Origin: Treponema_B putidum
GTDB taxonomy: Bacteria > Spirochaetota > Spirochaetia > Treponematales > Treponemataceae
Strand: one strand, 5' to 3'
DNA: 64,000 bases
Assembly: GCF_007830595.1 (NCBI RefSeq)
Contig: NZ_VLLD01000016.1
The notes under the pieces are model-generated. The model had not been told where the DNA came from. It searched no databases and worked only from the letters and a program-made list of their open reading frames with translations. Both the position numbers and the translations under genes were made by a program. Below are positions 1 to 7,935 of this stretch, piece after piece (within the stretch, counting starts at the first letter, position 1; every line of letters begins with the position of its first letter).

Positions 1-908
1 GGAGTACCTGTCGCAAACCAGTAGTCACGCATTCTTCCGTCAGCAAAAACATTTAGCAAGCTGAATGGATTATACATATTCGTTCCGGTTTCAGAGAATT
101 TATAGCCATCATATCTCTGCTTTAATTTTGCAAGAGCTTCATCATAAGTCAAGTTATTTTTTTCTGCAAGATTTTTAATTTCAGGTTTAAAATCGGCTTC
201 AAGTTCTTCTTGCGAGATACCGCAGATAGCCGAATAATCCGACAATAAACTCAAATCCCTTAAGTTGTTTAAATCGCTGAATATGCTGATCTTGCTGAAT
301 TTTGTAACTCCGGTTAAAAATGCAAAGCGGAGGTACTGGTCTGCACTTTTTATAACTCCGAAAAAGCCTTTAAGGATTGTGCGGTAGGTTTCGTTTAAGG
401 CCTCATCTTTCCACATCGTTTGAAGAAGGGGCTTATCATATTCATCGATGAGAATAACAGCTTGCCTGCCGGTTTTTTCGTAGGCAGCCTTTATCAAATT
501 TTGAAAGCGGTCGGGCAGATCAAGCCCCGTACTTCCATATATTTTTTCATATTCCTGCAAAAAGGAATTTAATCTATTTAAAAGGCCTTCCTTTGTATCG
601 TAAATGCCTGTGTTAAAATCCAAATAGAGCACGGGATATTCCTGCCAGATTTCTCGCTTTTTCTTTTCGGCTTCTTCAAATTTCTCTATGGCTAAGCCTT
701 TAAAGAGTTCTTTTTGACCTAGAAAGTAGGCTTTTAGTGTAGAAAGTAAAAGGCTTTTCCCGAAACGGCGCGGACGGCTTAAAAAGTGGACTCGGCTTTC
801 GTTTACTAATTTCCAAATAAGTTCTGTTTTATCTACATAAATAAAATTTTCTTTACGTAGAACCTCAAAACTTTGAACACCTATCGGCATTTTTCTAATC
901 TTACTCAT
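1..908 (-). CDS. AAA-ATPase-like protein with DUF1703 (PD-(D/E)XK) architecture, 3' truncated by the window edge
   Basis: The frame reads from an ATG at 908 to the window edge without a stop, so the C-terminus is missing. The N-terminus (MSKIRKMPIGVQSFEVLR, then a VDKTELIW stretch) and the RPRRFGKSLLLSTL segment, a Walker-A-like P-loop, are typical of the 'AAA-ATPase-like' family. A Walker-B-like VILIDEYDKPL follows at about residues 150-160, and YWFATGTP near the edge marks the usual junction to the C-terminal DUF1703 nuclease-like part. These proteins are abundant in Treponema and Bacteroidetes genomes and their role is not established. No Shine-Dalgarno precedes the ATG, and a promoter lies directly upstream, so the mRNA is probably leaderless. 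An alternative ATG at 890 (MPIGVQ) is possible. Confidence 0.85.
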   Translation of the reverse strand, partial: MSKIRKMPIGVQSFEVLRKENFIYVDKTELIWKLVNESRVHFLSRPRRFGKSLLLSTLKAYFLGQKELFKGLAIEKFEEAEKKKREIWQEYPVLYLDFNTGIYDTKEGLLNRLNSFLQEYEKIYGSTGLDLPDRFQNLIKAAYEKTGRQAVILIDEYDKPLLQTMWKDEALNETYRTILKGFFGVIKSADQYLRFAFLTGVTKFSKISIFSDLNNLRDLSLLSDYSAICGISQEELEADFKPEIKNLAEKNNLTYDEALAKLKQRYDGYKFSETGTNMYNPFSLLNVFADGRMRDYWFATGT

Positions 909-914
909 AAACAT

Positions 915-943
915 AGTATAACAGAAAAAAAAGAAATTGACAA
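915..943 (-). promoter_or_regulatory. sigma70-like promoter of the AAA-ATPase gene
   Basis: On the minus strand, TTGTCA (938-943) and TATACT (915-920) are separated by 17 nt. Only six bases lie between the -10 box and the ATG at 908, so initiation would fall on or next to the start codon. Confidence 0.65.
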
Positions 944-989
944 TCTAAAGGACATCTTTAAAAACATTGTTAGATTTTTACAAGATCAC

Positions 990-1018
990 TTGCATTGTAT
1001 TTTAGGATATGATATACT
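990..1018 (+). promoter_or_regulatory. sigma70-like promoter, probably of the LRR gene
   Basis: TTGCAT (990-995), a 17-nt spacer and TATACT (1013-1018) form a promoter about 190 nt upstream of the LRR start. The 909-1207 interval holds no gene I can support. Besides this promoter and the divergent one it contains a 10-base motif GTCTGACGAC repeated at 1115 and 1127. Confidence 0.5.
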
Positions 1019-1114
1019 CTCGAAAGTTGTGAGGCTCAAGATGTTTTATCAAAATGGCAGTCAAATTTTTAGAAACACACAAAAACAAACAACTTTCTTC
1101 ATATATATATGCAC

Positions 1115-1136
1115 GTCTGACGACCTGTCTGACGAC
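1115..1136. repeat. short tandem repeat (GTCTGACGAC, period 12)
   Basis: GTCTGACGAC occurs at 1115-1124 and 1127-1136 in the long leader between the putative promoter and the LRR gene. It may be an operator or simple repeat; the sequence gives no function. Confidence 0.4.
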
Positions 1137-1207
1137 ATGTCCATTCAACCATTTCAATAATTTTATTTTACATACAGCTTATTATATGCAAGTAAAGGAG
1201 AAACTTT

Positions 1208-2029
1208 ATGGAAACAAGTACTATTATTGACGGAGGCACTTCTTTTGTAATCGACTCCGAAAAGAAAACAATTACGGTTTATGTTGAAACGGCAGATAAC
1301 TCCTGTGTAGAGGTCGAGGGCTGTGCAGAAACTATAATTGAAAGCGGAACTGAATCAACTTTAAGTGTTAAATCTTCTTTAATAATTTTAAGAGGTAATA
1401 TTATTGAATTTAACTGCGGTGGTAACCCTTATACCTATGGGAACCAAATTAAAAGTTTAAACGTGCTGGGTCTAAAAAACTTAGAAAAACTTAATTGCAG
1501 CGGTAATGACCTTACCGAATTAAACATTAAAGGCTTAAATAACTTAAAAGTACTTGCATGCAGATATAATAGGCTTTCAAGTTTGGATGTTGCCGATTTA
1601 TCGGCTTTGGAATTTTTATGGTGCTCTGCAAATTTAATTACAGATTTAAACTTACCAAATATGTCTTCTTTAAAACGGCTTGGTTGTAATAACAATAAAC
1701 TTGAAGTGTTAAACCTTGAAGGCTTAACTTCACTTGAATACCTTTGGTGCGGTAGCAATTTGTTAAATAAACTCAATTTAACCGAACTGAAAAATTTGAC
1801 CAGTTTAAATTGTGAAAAAAATAAACTTACCGAACTGGACTTAACCGGATTAACGGCATTGGAACATCTGTGGTGCAGTAAAAATTTGTTAACAAAACTT
1901 AATTTAACAAACACACTACATTTGCAAAGCCTTGATTGCAGTTCAAATATGCTTACCGAGCTTAACACGGAAGAATTGCATGATTTACAATATTTAAATT
2001 CATCAGGGAACCGTTTACCTGCAACCTAA
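1208..2029 (+). CDS. Leucine-rich-repeat protein (treponeme LRR type)
   Basis: This 273-residue protein starts at an ATG preceded by a strong AAAGGAG at about 1195. Residues 1-80 form a polar head without an obvious signal peptide. From about residue 82 to the end there are nine LRR units with a regular 21-residue period and the pattern LxxLxxxxLxxLxxLxCxxNx. The sixth conserved position alternates so that every second unit carries LWC (four units), while the others carry LNC, LAC, LGC or LDC. Treponemal LRR proteins of this style, such as LrrA, have been linked to attachment, but no anchoring or secretion signal is visible here, so location is unknown. The regular units suggest growth by duplication of a two-repeat block. 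The 3' end overlaps the convergent ABC ATPase gene by 4 bp. Confidence 0.85.
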   Translation: METSTIIDGGTSFVIDSEKKTITVYVETADNSCVEVEGCAETIIESGTESTLSVKSSLIILRGNIIEFNCGGNPYTYGNQIKSLNVLGLKNLEKLNCSGNDLTELNIKGLNNLKVLACRYNRLSSLDVADLSALEFLWCSANLITDLNLPNMSSLKRLGCNNNKLEVLNLEGLTSLEYLWCGSNLLNKLNLTELKNLTSLNCEKNKLTELDLTGLTALEHLWCSKNLLTKLNLTNTLHLQSLDCSSNMLTELNTEELHDLQYLNSSGNRLPAT

Positions 2030-2805
2030 AAAACCGTAAGCCATAAATTAAAAGAATTTTTCATCCATTCGGCTACATCCATTCCGTAAACGGATTGTAA
2101 AATTTCTCTGTTTAAAATCTCATCTTTTTTTCCTGAGGCTTGTATTGTACCGTCTTTTAAAAAAATAAGTTTATCGGCAAATTGAAGGGTCAAATTTATA
2201 TCGTGGAATACACCTATGACGGTTTTATCTTCTTTTTTGCAAACCTCTTTTAAAAAAAGAATAAGTTCGGTTTGGGCTTTTAAGTCCAGATGATTTGTAG
2301 GTTCATCGAGTAAGATAAGATCGGGTTCTTGGGCAAGAGTACGCGCCAAGTAAACCCGCTGAAGCTGTCCGCCTGAAAGTTCATCTATTTTCTTTTCACG
2401 CAACTCCCAAATGTCAACAGCCCTTAAACATTTTTCGACATAGGCCCTGTCTTTTTTTGAAACGGAAAGAAAAGAGCCGCCTTCTCTGTGAACATATCTT
2501 CCCATCATAACGGTGTCATAAACGGAATATGAAAAATATATTGAAGAAACTTGGCTTAAAACAGCTATTTTTTTTGCTATATCCTTACGCTTGATATTTT
2601 TTAAGTTTTGACCGTTTAAAAGAATTTCGCCAGAATAACCGATAAGACCGGCAAGAGTTTTTAAGAGAGTCGTCTTTCCGCAGCCGTTAGGCCCTAAAAT
2701 ACAAAGGCTCTCTCCTTTTAAAACAGAAAAAGAAATATCTTTTAAAACAGGAATTTTTGAATATCCCGCATAAACCGATTTTACATCTACTAAAGGATAA
2801 TCCAT
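2026..2805 (-). CDS. ABC transporter ATP-binding protein (BtuD/FecE/FhuC-like)
   Basis: The 259-residue cytoplasmic ATPase would energise a metal-chelate or cobalamin importer. It carries Walker A GPNGCGKTT at about residues 38-46, signature LSGGQLQRV near 143, Walker B LILLDEPTNHLDL near 164, and the switch histidine in GVFHDINL. Its length is normal for the family. The gene lies 5 nt after the permease gene and its SD (GGAGGAG) sits inside the permease 3' end, so translation is probably coupled. As last gene of the cluster it closes the order binding protein-permease-ATPase. The substrate cannot be read from the ATPase alone. Confidence 0.93.
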   Translation of the reverse strand: MDYPLVDVKSVYAGYSKIPVLKDISFSVLKGESLCILGPNGCGKTTLLKTLAGLIGYSGEILLNGQNLKNIKRKDIAKKIAVLSQVSSIYFSYSVYDTVMMGRYVHREGGSFLSVSKKDRAYVEKCLRAVDIWELREKKIDELSGGQLQRVYLARTLAQEPDLILLDEPTNHLDLKAQTELILFLKEVCKKEDKTVIGVFHDINLTLQFADKLIFLKDGTIQASGKKDEILNREILQSVYGMDVAEWMKNSFNLWLTVF

Positions 2806-2810
2806 AAGAT

Positions 2811-3830
2811 TTAATTTCTCCTCCGTCCCTTAAAATAAACATAGAAAAAAAACGGAGCACCGGCGAGGGCCGTGATTGCACCCACCGGAAGCTCTTGGGG
2901 GGACATAACAGTTCTTGCCGTCATATCGCATAGAACCATTGCAGTGCCTCCTATACAAAACGACATGGGAATCACTATCTTATGCTTCGCTCCGAATATT
3001 TTTCTTACGATATGAGGAGAAATCAAATCGATAAACCCGATTATGCCTGCAAAGGAAATTACGGTTCCCGTAAGGGCAGAGGCCAAAAACAAAAGAGTCC
3101 ATTTAACTTTTTTTGTATCTACACCCATAGTCTTAGCCTGCTCTTCGCCGAATGTAAGTAAATCCATCTCGTTTGAAAGGGCTGTAAGAATAAAAGTTCC
3201 GGCTGCGCAGATCGGCAGTAATAGATTAAAGTTCTTTATATTCTGGCCTGCAAAACTCCCCATCTGCCAAAATATGAGACGGGCCATTCCATTCCGGTTA
3301 AGAGCAATTATGACGGTTATAACTCCGTTTATAAAAAGAGAAAAAACTATACCGGTCAAAATGATTGTAGAGTTTTCAAAATTTTTATCGATCAAAGATG
3401 CAAATTTTACTGAAACATAAACCGTAAAAAGGCCTGCAATTGTTCCTGCAAGGGGAAGAGTAAATGCAGGTATCAAAGGAAGAAAAAAGCCCGTCAAAAT
3501 TACAATGGCCGCTCCGAGAGCCGCTCCCGATGAGACGCCCATAGTGTAAGAAGAAGCTAAAGGGTTTTTTAAGATGCTTTGCATTACAGCACCGCTTACG
3601 GCAAGGGACCCGCCTGCCAAAAAAGCAACCAGAACCCTAGGCAGCCTCACGTTCCAAACTATTGCAGCAAAGGTTTCTTGAATACCGTAAATTTCTTTTT
3701 GAGCTATTTTTGAAAAGATGATTTTGATAATATCTTGGGGCGGAACAAAGACCGAGCCTATTCCTACCCCCAAGATGAGAACAAGGATGCAGGCTGCAAC
3801 CGAGCCTGCAAGCTTGAATTGAAGTTTCAT
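2811..3830 (-). CDS. FecCD/BtuC-family ABC importer permease
   Basis: This 339-residue multispanning inner-membrane protein has about nine to ten hydrophobic segments. It matches the FecCD family: LPRVLVAFLAGGSLAVSGAV near residue 60, then the NPLASSYTMGVSSGAALGA block, and GFIDLISPHIVRKIFG and PQELPVGAITALAGAPFF in the C-terminal third, the last forming part of the ATPase contact. It would translocate a siderophore, haem or cobalamin delivered by the binding protein. Its ATG overlaps the stop of the upstream binding-protein gene (TAATG), showing tight coupling. Confidence 0.93.
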   Translation of the reverse strand: MKLQFKLAGSVAACILVLILGVGIGSVFVPPQDIIKIIFSKIAQKEIYGIQETFAAIVWNVRLPRVLVAFLAGGSLAVSGAVMQSILKNPLASSYTMGVSSGAALGAAIVILTGFFLPLIPAFTLPLAGTIAGLFTVYVSVKFASLIDKNFENSTIILTGIVFSLFINGVITVIIALNRNGMARLIFWQMGSFAGQNIKNFNLLLPICAAGTFILTALSNEMDLLTFGEEQAKTMGVDTKKVKWTLLFLASALTGTVISFAGIIGFIDLISPHIVRKIFGAKHKIVIPMSFCIGGTAMVLCDMTARTVMSPQELPVGAITALAGAPFFFYVYFKGRRRN

Positions 3831-4765
3831 TATTTATAAATTTCAGGATAAACGGCTTTAGCCATTTCTTTTAAGGCCTTTATAATGTTATGATTCGGTC
3901 TTGAAGAAGAATTATTGTCTATGCCGAAAACCTTTTTGCCCTTTACGGCTTTAAGGGAAGTCCATCCCGATCTGGCCATTATTTCATCAATGGGATTAGG
4001 AATATAACTTACATTCGTCAAAATTATATCGGGATCCTTAGCCAAAACCATTTCTTCTGAAACGGCTATCCAATTTTTTTGATCGGCAAAAATATTTTTA
4101 GCTCCTATGATTTCGATCATCTCATTGATAAAGGTTCCGGTACCTAAGCTGTACATATAAGGAGCGGCCCCTATTTCAAAGTAAACGGTTTTCTTTTTAT
4201 CTTCAGCAATAGAAGCACCTTTCTTTCGGATAGCTTCAATTTCCTTTTTCATGTTTGCAATAATTTTTGCTCCCTTTCCTTCTTGTTTTACGACGGCAGC
4301 TATGTATGCAATATCAAGATAAATAGCATCGATACTCGAGGATGAGGGAATGTTGACAACACAGATACCCGCATCAATTAAAGGAGAAAAAGGCGTAGTT
4401 CCCTTTGAATTTGACATACCCGAAATAAAAACTACATCCGGTTTTAGGGCGATAAGTTTTTCCGCATCCGGCTTCATCATATCGAAATATGGAATATCTT
4501 GTTTTAAAAGTCCGTCCTTTTGAGTGTTGGTATCGGCGGCAATAATCTTGTCGGCTACTCCTAAATCGATTAGGATTTCGGTAGTCGATGGAGCCATAGA
4601 AACAATTTTTTCTACTTTCGCAGGTAAGACAACGGGGTCTCCTGCCCTATCCATCGTTAAGTCAACCGAGGGAAGGCTTGCTTCTTTTGCCCCTCCTGCA
4701 AAAACCATTGTGCCAGCTGCCAAAAGCATGGCCAGCACAAAGAAAATTTTCTTAAAATTCTTCAT
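3830..4765 (-). CDS. Periplasmic substrate-binding protein of a BtuF/FecB-type ABC importer
   Basis: The 311-residue protein begins with a signal peptide ending in FAGGAKEA, the common treponemal export style without a lipobox cysteine. The mature part has the TroA/BtuF helical-backbone layout: VEKIVSMAPSTTEILIDLGV near residue 52, KPDAEKLIALKPDVVFISG near 97 and the EEMVLAKDPDIIL segment near 240. Start is supported by AAGGAG 8 nt upstream. It lies downstream of methylaspartate mutase E and methylaspartate ammonia-lyase in the same orientation. Because the mutase is adenosylcobalamin-dependent, cobalamin is a reasonable substrate guess; iron-siderophore or haem remain alternatives. Its 244-nt leader is filled with palindromic elements. 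Confidence 0.9.
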   Translation of the reverse strand: MKNFKKIFFVLAMLLAAGTMVFAGGAKEASLPSVDLTMDRAGDPVVLPAKVEKIVSMAPSTTEILIDLGVADKIIAADTNTQKDGLLKQDIPYFDMMKPDAEKLIALKPDVVFISGMSNSKGTTPFSPLIDAGICVVNIPSSSSIDAIYLDIAYIAAVVKQEGKGAKIIANMKKEIEAIRKKGASIAEDKKKTVYFEIGAAPYMYSLGTGTFINEMIEIIGAKNIFADQKNWIAVSEEMVLAKDPDIILTNVSYIPNPIDEIMARSGWTSLKAVKGKKVFGIDNNSSSRPNHNIIKALKEMAKAVYPEIYK

Positions 4766-4808
4766 AAACCTACTCCTTAAAAAAGTTTTTGAAGGATTAT
4801 CAAATCCT

Positions 4809-4992
4809 GAAAAAAGTTTTTTCGAGTAGTTTTGCGGAATGCAAAACTACATACAATAACACGATGTTTGCCTGCAAGGCAAACTCGAAGATAAACATGG
4901 AGGCTTGTATTTCAAGCCGTAATGTTTATCGAAACTCCTAATAAATAATCATAGATAAACAGTGAGGCACCATTTGTACCGAACTGTTTATC
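4809..4992 (-). repeat. Array of modular palindromic elements in the leader of the ABC importer genes
   Basis: Five palindromes lie head to tail: a GAAAAAAG-centred near palindrome (4809-4823), a perfect 10-bp stem GTAGTTTTGC with loop GGAAT (4826-4850), a 7-bp stem GTTTGCC (4866-4884), a 9+6-bp hairpin GATAAACAT with inner GGCTTG/CAAGCC (4890-4930), and a 10-bp stem GATAAACAGT/ACTGTTTATC (4954-4992). On the minus strand the last two are each preceded by the same TTTATTAGGAGTTTC. Related units occur at 6264-6304, 42867-42978 and 62502-62560. The rest of the 4766-5009 gap shows no gene. Confidence 0.8.
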
Positions 4993-5009
4993 GAAACTCC
5001 TAATAAAAC

Positions 5010-6248
5010 TTATTTCCTATTGGCTAGGGCAACGATTCTATTCATTTCGTTATTGATGATCATATAGCCTTCGTCAACACCCATACCGGGTTTTGCAAGC
5101 TGCTGGGCAGCTCCGGCTGCAACGGAACAGTTTACGATAACCTCTGCCGAGCGGTTGGTTTCGTTACATGTGCCTCCGCAATAGGCACCTACTCCCTTTT
5201 CCTTGCAGTAAAGAATAGCTTCAATCGTGTTGTTAATTCCGCCAAGGTCGGGGGTCTTAATCTGAATCATGTGGCCTGCGCGGTTATCTGCAAAGTATTG
5301 AATGTCTTCAAGGGTGTTACACCATTCATCTGCAACAAGCTCTACCTTTACGCCGTTATCGTCAAGGCTCTTTGTGAGAGCTGCCAGCGCCTTCATTTGC
5401 TTTTCCCTGTCTCCCATATCCATGGGGCCTTCGATTCTAAGTTTAAAGGGAGAAGCAGCAGCTTCCAGTGTTTTAAGATAAGCTGTCATCTTGGGAACAT
5501 CGTTATTTGTAAAGTCTCCAATTGTACCGTATACGTCAATATGGAAGATGGGATTGTAGTCCTTGCGGGTTCTCATAGTTTCGACCCTGTTTTTGAGCCA
5601 CTTGACATATTCTAAAAGTTTTTCTCCGTTTTTACCGGTTTTTTCTTCAACATTGTTAAAAAGACCGTGGGGAAGAACTTCAGCCTGCTTGATAATCATC
5701 TTATCGGCATTTAAGTAGCGGTCATCTCCTGATTGGGTAAAGATCGGGATTCTCTTTATTTTACAGCCGGTCTTGTATTCTTTTACAACAACTTCGGCCA
5801 TCGTTATGTGCTGAGACTTTGCAACGGCATCGAGAATAGCTTGAGATATGCCGTAGCGTAAAGCCGTATGCATTCTTTTTCCGTTTACCTTGTGCTCTTC
5901 AAAGGTCTTAGCCATCTCTCTGAAGTTTGTAATTTCTTTTCCTACAAAGAGGGGCTTTATATCCTTTTCAATTACGGGGATAAAGTCCTTTGCCAAAAAG
6001 AGAGGATCGCGTCCGCCGGCTCCGGAATACTGTACTGCAGCACAGTCTCCATAAGCGACCTGTCCGTCTTCAAGAATAAACATAACGGAAATAGCTTCGC
6101 CTGCTTGTCTGATTGAGGTAAAGCCCTCGGTTACGGGTTTTCCAGTATAAAAAAATCCGTCATGTCCTGCACCCATTTTGATAGCCTTTTGGTCATCAAA
6201 ATAAAAACCTGTTTTGCCTTCTGCGCAAACAACATCAATAATTTTCAT
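5010..6248 (-). CDS. mal: Methylaspartate ammonia-lyase
   Basis: This 412-residue cytosolic enzyme of the enolase superfamily removes ammonia from (2S,3S)-3-methylaspartate to give mesaconate, the second step of glutamate fermentation by the methylaspartate route. Visible active-site blocks are IHIDVYGTIG (metal Asp), RIEGPMD (metal Glu), LVADEWCN (metal Asp), QIKTPDLGG with the catalytic lysine, and AYCGGTCNETNRS near the C-terminus. Length agrees with the clostridial enzyme (about 413). Start is fixed by TAAGGAG 9 nt upstream of the ATG. It follows the mutase E gene, with a palindromic element (6264-6304) between the two, and precedes the ABC importer. Confidence 0.96.
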   Translation of the reverse strand: MKIIDVVCAEGKTGFYFDDQKAIKMGAGHDGFFYTGKPVTEGFTSIRQAGEAISVMFILEDGQVAYGDCAAVQYSGAGGRDPLFLAKDFIPVIEKDIKPLFVGKEITNFREMAKTFEEHKVNGKRMHTALRYGISQAILDAVAKSQHITMAEVVVKEYKTGCKIKRIPIFTQSGDDRYLNADKMIIKQAEVLPHGLFNNVEEKTGKNGEKLLEYVKWLKNRVETMRTRKDYNPIFHIDVYGTIGDFTNNDVPKMTAYLKTLEAAASPFKLRIEGPMDMGDREKQMKALAALTKSLDDNGVKVELVADEWCNTLEDIQYFADNRAGHMIQIKTPDLGGINNTIEAILYCKEKGVGAYCGGTCNETNRSAEVIVNCSVAAGAAQQLAKPGMGVDEGYMIINNEMNRIVALANRK

Positions 6249-6263
6249 CTTTAATACTCCTTA

Positions 6264-6304
6264 GATAAACATGGAGGCTTGTATCTCAAGCCGGAATGTT
6301 TATC
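6264..6304 (-). repeat. GATAAACAT palindromic element between glmE and mal
   Basis: GATAAACAT (6264-6272) and ATGTTTATC (6296-6304) flank an inner GGCTTG/CAAGCC stem. It is almost identical to the hairpin at 4890-4930. On the minus strand AGGAGATTC precedes it and the SD of mal follows its far edge. Confidence 0.8.
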
Positions 6305-6329
6305 GAATCTCCTAATTCCTAAGATAATT

Positions 6330-7787
6330 TTAGTGTTTAGCCGGTCTTCCTACGAGAACGCCGGAACTTACGGCATAAACGTCATCAACCGACATTTGGA
6401 AGTCAACCTCCCTCTTATCGGCCTTGGCCCTTTCTTCAAGTTTTTCCCTGTTAAAGTCGAGAATGTCCTTTGTAAAGGGAAGATTTCCCGGCATCAGATA
6501 GCGGATACATCCGTCATTGTCTCGGGCAGGCATTACCTTTCCGGCATTGTACTGGGAGGGAGCAAATGGAATGTCGATTACACCGGCTTCAAAGGCCTTG
6601 ATAGTGCCTTCAACCAAGTCGCCGCCTCCTATTTCATAAACTCTGTCCATAATACACTTTGTTTCTGCCTTGATAAGCTCAATCTCTTGAGCGAGTACCC
6701 TTGAATCGGGATAACGCTGTCCCTTCAAAAGGTTTAGAACCATCTTAGTAGCCTTTATACCTCCTGCATTCGCTTCTTTGGTAGGAATACCGAAAGCTTC
6801 ATGCGGGGTCTTAACGATTACCTTTGTAGCTCCGGAAAGGGCAGCCGTGGTACTTCCCAATGAAATAAGGCCGTATGCCCTGGACTCATCGGCAGGGAAG
6901 CCTCCCATCCATTGGTGGAAAACCGTAGTGATGCACGTATCCTTGTAGCCGAATTTTTTCATGTAATCCTTTGTAATTTCTCTTAAAGAAATAACGGCTG
7001 CAACGTCCTGCGTCATGTTTCCGCACATACCATAACCTACGGTAATGCTCTTTACGCCCTGCTCTGCGGCCAATAGGGCTTCGATAACGCCTACGGCGAT
7101 AGCAACCGAAGGAGGAACGAGGGTTCCTGTAAGAGGGCCGAAGGGTTCCCTGTTAATGTGAACTCCGTTTTCTTCATAAAATCCTACGAGGCGGTCGGCA
7201 TATTGCCAACACATGATGCTGTGTTCGATTGAAACGGCTTTTGCATAGGGAACATTATAGCTTATTCCACCGCCTTCGTTCGAGGTATAACCTCCGGCAT
7301 GAATGATCTCGGAAAGAAGACGGGCATCGGGGGTTCCGTGTCTTGCCTGCAAGGGAAGATTTACAGCTTCCAAAACTTGGCGGCATGGGCCTACACCCCA
7401 GTTTACGGCAGGAAAACCGTTCATAAGAGAGCGCCCTGCCCTCTTTGAAGCTTCAATACCGGCCTCTCCTTCTTCATACCGGTTTTGACGCGTATAAGCG
7501 TCAATGGTGCTCGGTAAAAAGTCGGCGCCTCCTTCATCCTGTAAAAACTTCAATAGATTGATGTGTTCATCCAAAAGGGGAACACCGGCTCGCGGCTGGG
7601 CCGTAGTGATACCTTCTTTGTCCGCTTGTTCAAGTTTGATTGCAAAGTTTTTTTCAGGCGGGATCTTCTTTAAATAATCGATAGACTCTTTTAAGTCAAC
7701 ATCCTTTCCCGTGGGCCATGTTTGGAGAATCTCTTCTCTCATCTCCATAAACTCCCCTTCGGGTATTTTTTTATTCTTCCATCTCAT
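6330..7787 (-). CDS. glmE: Methylaspartate mutase (glutamate mutase) E subunit
   Basis: The 485-residue catalytic subunit rearranges L-glutamate to (2S,3S)-3-methylaspartate together with the cobalamin-binding S subunit. The whole length matches GlmE/MutE, with diagnostic blocks RAGVPLLDEHI, NRYEEGEAGIEASKRAGRS, QARHGTPDARLLSEI, GYTSNEGGGISYN, FGPLTGTLVPPS and HQWMGGFPADESRAYG, which line the glutamate and cofactor interface. The ATG has TTTAGGAG upstream and a strong promoter at 7815-7843. Neither the S subunit (glmS/mutS) nor the GlmL-type chaperone is in the window, so they must be encoded elsewhere if the enzyme works. The next genes are mal and an ABC importer. Confidence 0.96.
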   Translation of the reverse strand: MRWKNKKIPEGEFMEMREEILQTWPTGKDVDLKESIDYLKKIPPEKNFAIKLEQADKEGITTAQPRAGVPLLDEHINLLKFLQDEGGADFLPSTIDAYTRQNRYEEGEAGIEASKRAGRSLMNGFPAVNWGVGPCRQVLEAVNLPLQARHGTPDARLLSEIIHAGGYTSNEGGGISYNVPYAKAVSIEHSIMCWQYADRLVGFYEENGVHINREPFGPLTGTLVPPSVAIAVGVIEALLAAEQGVKSITVGYGMCGNMTQDVAAVISLREITKDYMKKFGYKDTCITTVFHQWMGGFPADESRAYGLISLGSTTAALSGATKVIVKTPHEAFGIPTKEANAGGIKATKMVLNLLKGQRYPDSRVLAQEIELIKAETKCIMDRVYEIGGGDLVEGTIKAFEAGVIDIPFAPSQYNAGKVMPARDNDGCIRYLMPGNLPFTKDILDFNREKLEERAKADKREVDFQMSVDDVYAVSSGVLVGRPAKH

Positions 7788-7814
7788 ACTCTTGCTCCTA
7801 AAGTACAGTATTTC

Positions 7815-7843
7815 ATTGTATCACAAGGATGATATAGCTTCAA
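7815..7843 (-). promoter_or_regulatory. sigma70-like promoter of the glmE-mal-importer cluster
   Basis: TTGAAG (7838-7843), a 17-nt spacer and TACAAT (7815-7820) on the minus strand give a leader of about 20 nt ending in TTTAGGAG and the glmE ATG. No other clear promoter was found before the ABC genes. Confidence 0.7.
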
Positions 7844-7935
7844 GAGGGGATACGGTTTTTTAATTGAACCGCAGGGAACTGTTGAGTTTGCGCTAAACTT
7901 CGCAAAGAAAATAGCAAGCAAAATAAAAAAAGAAA

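Noticed and set aside
873..1160. Plus-strand 95-codon frame beside the LRR gene
   Set aside because: It overlaps the ATPase start and both divergent promoters, lacks an SD and has no family-like composition.
1435..1968. Long minus-strand frame inside the LRR gene
   Set aside because: It mirrors the repetitive coding sequence on the other strand; Ser/Phe/Lys-rich composition is an artefact of the LRR codons.
4766..5009. Cobalamin riboswitch upstream of the possible cobalamin importer
   Set aside because: No B12-box-like GCCACTG and no riboswitch layout could be seen; the leader is made of palindromic elements.
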